In this document: piece after piece, positions 62,768 to 64,000 of the stretch
Layout of the letters: each line of letters starts with the position of its first letter
Numbering within the stretch: position 1 is the first letter of the stretch
Assembly (NCBI RefSeq): GCF_024211275.1
Contig: NZ_JAMLDX010000002.1
Coordinates: forward strand, 186,001 to 250,000
Length of the DNA stretch: 64,000 bases
Origin: Sphingomonas tagetis
GTDB taxonomy: Bacteria > Pseudomonadota > Alphaproteobacteria > Sphingomonadales > Sphingomonadaceae
Direction: 5' to 3'
Notes under the pieces: model-generated
What the model was told of the DNA's origin: nothing
The model's database searches: none
The model's input: only the letters and a program-made list of their open reading frames with translations
Program-made: the position numbers and the translations under genes

Positions 62768-63421
62768 TCAGCGCGCGAGCGTCGGCGGCGCGGCGCTTTC
62801 CTTCTGCATCAGCATCGCCAGCTCGACTCGATTCGCGACTTCCAGCTTGGCGAAGATGCGGTGCAGCGTCAGCTTCACCGTGCCCTCGGTCACGCCGAGC
62901 TCGACGCCGATGTCGCGGTTGCGCAGGCCGCGCGTGATCAGCTGCGCGATCGACCGCTCGCGCAGCGTCAGCAGGCTCATCTTGGTGTCGCTCTTGCTGC
63001 CCTGCATCGCCAGGGACAGCGCGCGCTGCATGATCGAGCGCTCGATCCACTGACCGCCCGCCGAAATCTCGCGCAGGCACGCGACCAGCAGCGTCTCGGC
63101 GCCTTCCTTGGGCAGGATTCCCTGCACCTTGAGGTCGAGCGCCTCGATCAGGTCGGCGTCGCTGATATGCGCAGTGAGCAGCACGATCGCGCGCTTGTCG
63201 TGCCGTGCGCGCAGCGTTCGGACGACGTCCATGCCGGTGCGGACCGGCATCGCAATGTCGAGGATCAGCACGTCGGGGCGCGCCGCGGGGATCATGTCCA
63301 GCGCCTGCGCGCCGTCGCGCGCGGTGCCGACCACCTCGAATTCCGAGTCGCGCAGCACCGCCTCGATGCCGGAGAGCATCAGCGGGTGGTCGTCGGCGAC
63401 AAGGATTCTAGGTTTCGTCAT
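62768..63421 (-). CDS. NarL/FixJ-type response regulator, probable controller of the pilus operon
   Basis: A 217-aa two-domain regulator. The receiver is ILVADDHPLMLSGIEAVLRD with phospho-acceptor Asp55 (LILDIAMP), Thr83 and Lys105 (LPKEG). The C-terminal LuxR helix-turn-helix is LTLRERSIAQLITRGLRNRDIGVELGVTEGTVKLTLHRIF, followed by a basic/hydrophobic tail. The kinase gene upstream overlaps it by 14 bases, so the pair is co-expressed. Position directly before the pilus operon, with repeats in between, makes pilus control likely. Confidence 0.92.
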   Translation of the reverse strand: MTKPRILVADDHPLMLSGIEAVLRDSEFEVVGTARDGAQALDMIPAARPDVLILDIAMPVRTGMDVVRTLRARHDKRAIVLLTAHISDADLIEALDLKVQGILPKEGAETLLVACLREISAGGQWIERSIMQRALSLAMQGSKSDTKMSLLTLRERSIAQLITRGLRNRDIGVELGVTEGTVKLTLHRIFAKLEVANRVELAMLMQKESAAPPTLAR

Positions 63422-64000
63422 CCTGCTCCTCGAATGGAATGTTCATTACCATGCGAGTCCCGCCGCTTGACTGTAATGTCAAGGTCCCGCCGAGCGCATG
63501 GATACGATCGTTGATCGACCAGGGTCGCGCCGAAGCGTCCGGCGCGGTGGGAAAACCGCTGCCATTGTCCTCGATGATGAGTTCGATTTCATCCTGCCGC
63601 AGCGCCAGCCGAACGGTGACCTCGCTGGCGCCGCCATGCCGCGCCGCATTCGACGCCGCCTCGCCGACCAGCATGGCGAGCTCGCGGCCGAACCAGGCCG
63701 GGCCGGGCACCGGCGCGCGCGGTCCCAAAGCGAGACAGGCGATGCCCCAGGTCCGGCTCGACCGGTCCGCCGCCGCCCGGATCTCCCCAAGCAGGTCGCA
63801 CGGCGCGCCCGAGTCGCCATCCGTGCGCAGCCGGCCGATATAGTCGCGGACATTGCTTTGCGCGCTGCGCACGTCGCCGATCAGCCGGTCGATCTCGCCC
63901 GCCGGCTCGCGCCCCGCCCCGATCCAGGATTTGAGCGCCTCCAGCCGGAATATGGTGCCCGCCAGTGCTTGCACGACCGTGTCATGGACATCCTGCGCCG
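63408..64000 (-). CDS. Sensor histidine kinase, HisKA_3 type (C-terminal part, cut by window edge)
   Basis: Only the catalytic end is present. At the edge the frame reads AQDVHDTVVQALAGTIFRLE, which carries the phosphoacceptor His of the HisKA_3 family, followed by the HATPase_c domain: N box GEAASNAARHGGA, G1 box IIEDNGSGFPT and a closing VMNIPFEE. Unlike the kinase at 51454, the DNGSG box is intact. It overlaps the regulator start by 14 bases and is its probable cognate kinase. The sensor half is outside the window. Confidence 0.9.
   Translation of the reverse strand, partial: AQDVHDTVVQALAGTIFRLEALKSWIGAGREPAGEIDRLIGDVRSAQSNVRDYIGRLRTDGDSGAPCDLLGEIRAAADRSSRTWGIACLALGPRAPVPGPAWFGRELAMLVGEAASNAARHGGASEVTVRLALRQDEIELIIEDNGSGFPTAPDASARPWSINDRIHALGGTLTLQSSGGTRMVMNIPFEEQDDET

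Overview
The window is GC-rich, densely coding DNA from a free-living alphaproteobacterium, most probably a member of the Sphingomonadaceae (Sphingomonas or a close relative). The reasons are the large TonB-dependent receptor used with a sugar operon, the metX-metW pair, the style of the complete Tad/Cpa pilus operon, the archaic chaperone-usher locus with spore-coat-U-like subunits, and the many ATGA/GTGA start-stop overlaps. I see no insertion sequence, prophage, CRISPR array or rRNA. One tRNA gene, tRNA-Leu(GAG), is present. Everything except the obvious motifs was assigned by reading translated sequence, without database searches.

Positions 1-11770 hold a plant-polysaccharide sugar locus organised around a DeoR-type regulator. 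Leftward run the regulator, a TIM-barrel sugar isomerase and the start of a secreted pectate lyase. Rightward run a split transketolase (two subunits), an FGGY sugar kinase, a TonB receptor, an MFS sugar permease and a secreted DUF5060/DUF4038-type glycoside hydrolase. Isomerase plus FGGY kinase plus split transketolase is the enzyme set of the known D-apiose transketolase pathway, and pectate lyase with a candidate apiosidase fits release of apiose from pectin. This is my best functional reading, but it is inference.

Positions 11842-36123 are mostly housekeeping: nudC, a serine hydrolase, mutY, dciA (DUF721), two DsbA/DsbG-like thiol proteins (one a lipoprotein), smc, a large TolB-propeller/amidohydrolase, metW-metX, a flavin amine oxidase, hisC-tyrA, plsC, a DUF218 protein, ftsX-ftsE, a zinc-ribbon membrane protein, a MATE exporter, tRNA-Leu and an acyl-CoA dehydrogenase.

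Positions 36221-48666 are a complete leftward Tad (tight adherence / Flp pilus) operon: flp pilin, cpaB, cpaC secretin, a small lipoprotein, tadG, two tadE-like pseudopilins, cpaE, cpaF, tadB, tadC, two TPR proteins (one fused to a LytR_C-like domain) and the cpaA prepilin peptidase. Most junctions overlap. A perfect hairpin separates flp from the rest.

Positions 49121-53211 carry three genes of less clear role (a GT-C-like membrane protein, a DUF2569-like membrane protein and an orphan membrane histidine kinase) between two adhesion systems. Positions 53417-64000 hold an archaic (Csu-like) chaperone-usher pilus locus with seven subunit genes in a row, chaperone, usher and a candidate tip adhesin, plus a convergent eighth subunit-like gene. 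Upstream are a NarL-type response regulator and a histidine kinase cut by the window edge. Three 22-bp tandem repeats and several dyads between the response-regulator gene and the first subunit gene are the likely control region. The expanded pilus with its repeat-bearing control region and the apiose/pectin locus are the most interesting parts of the window.
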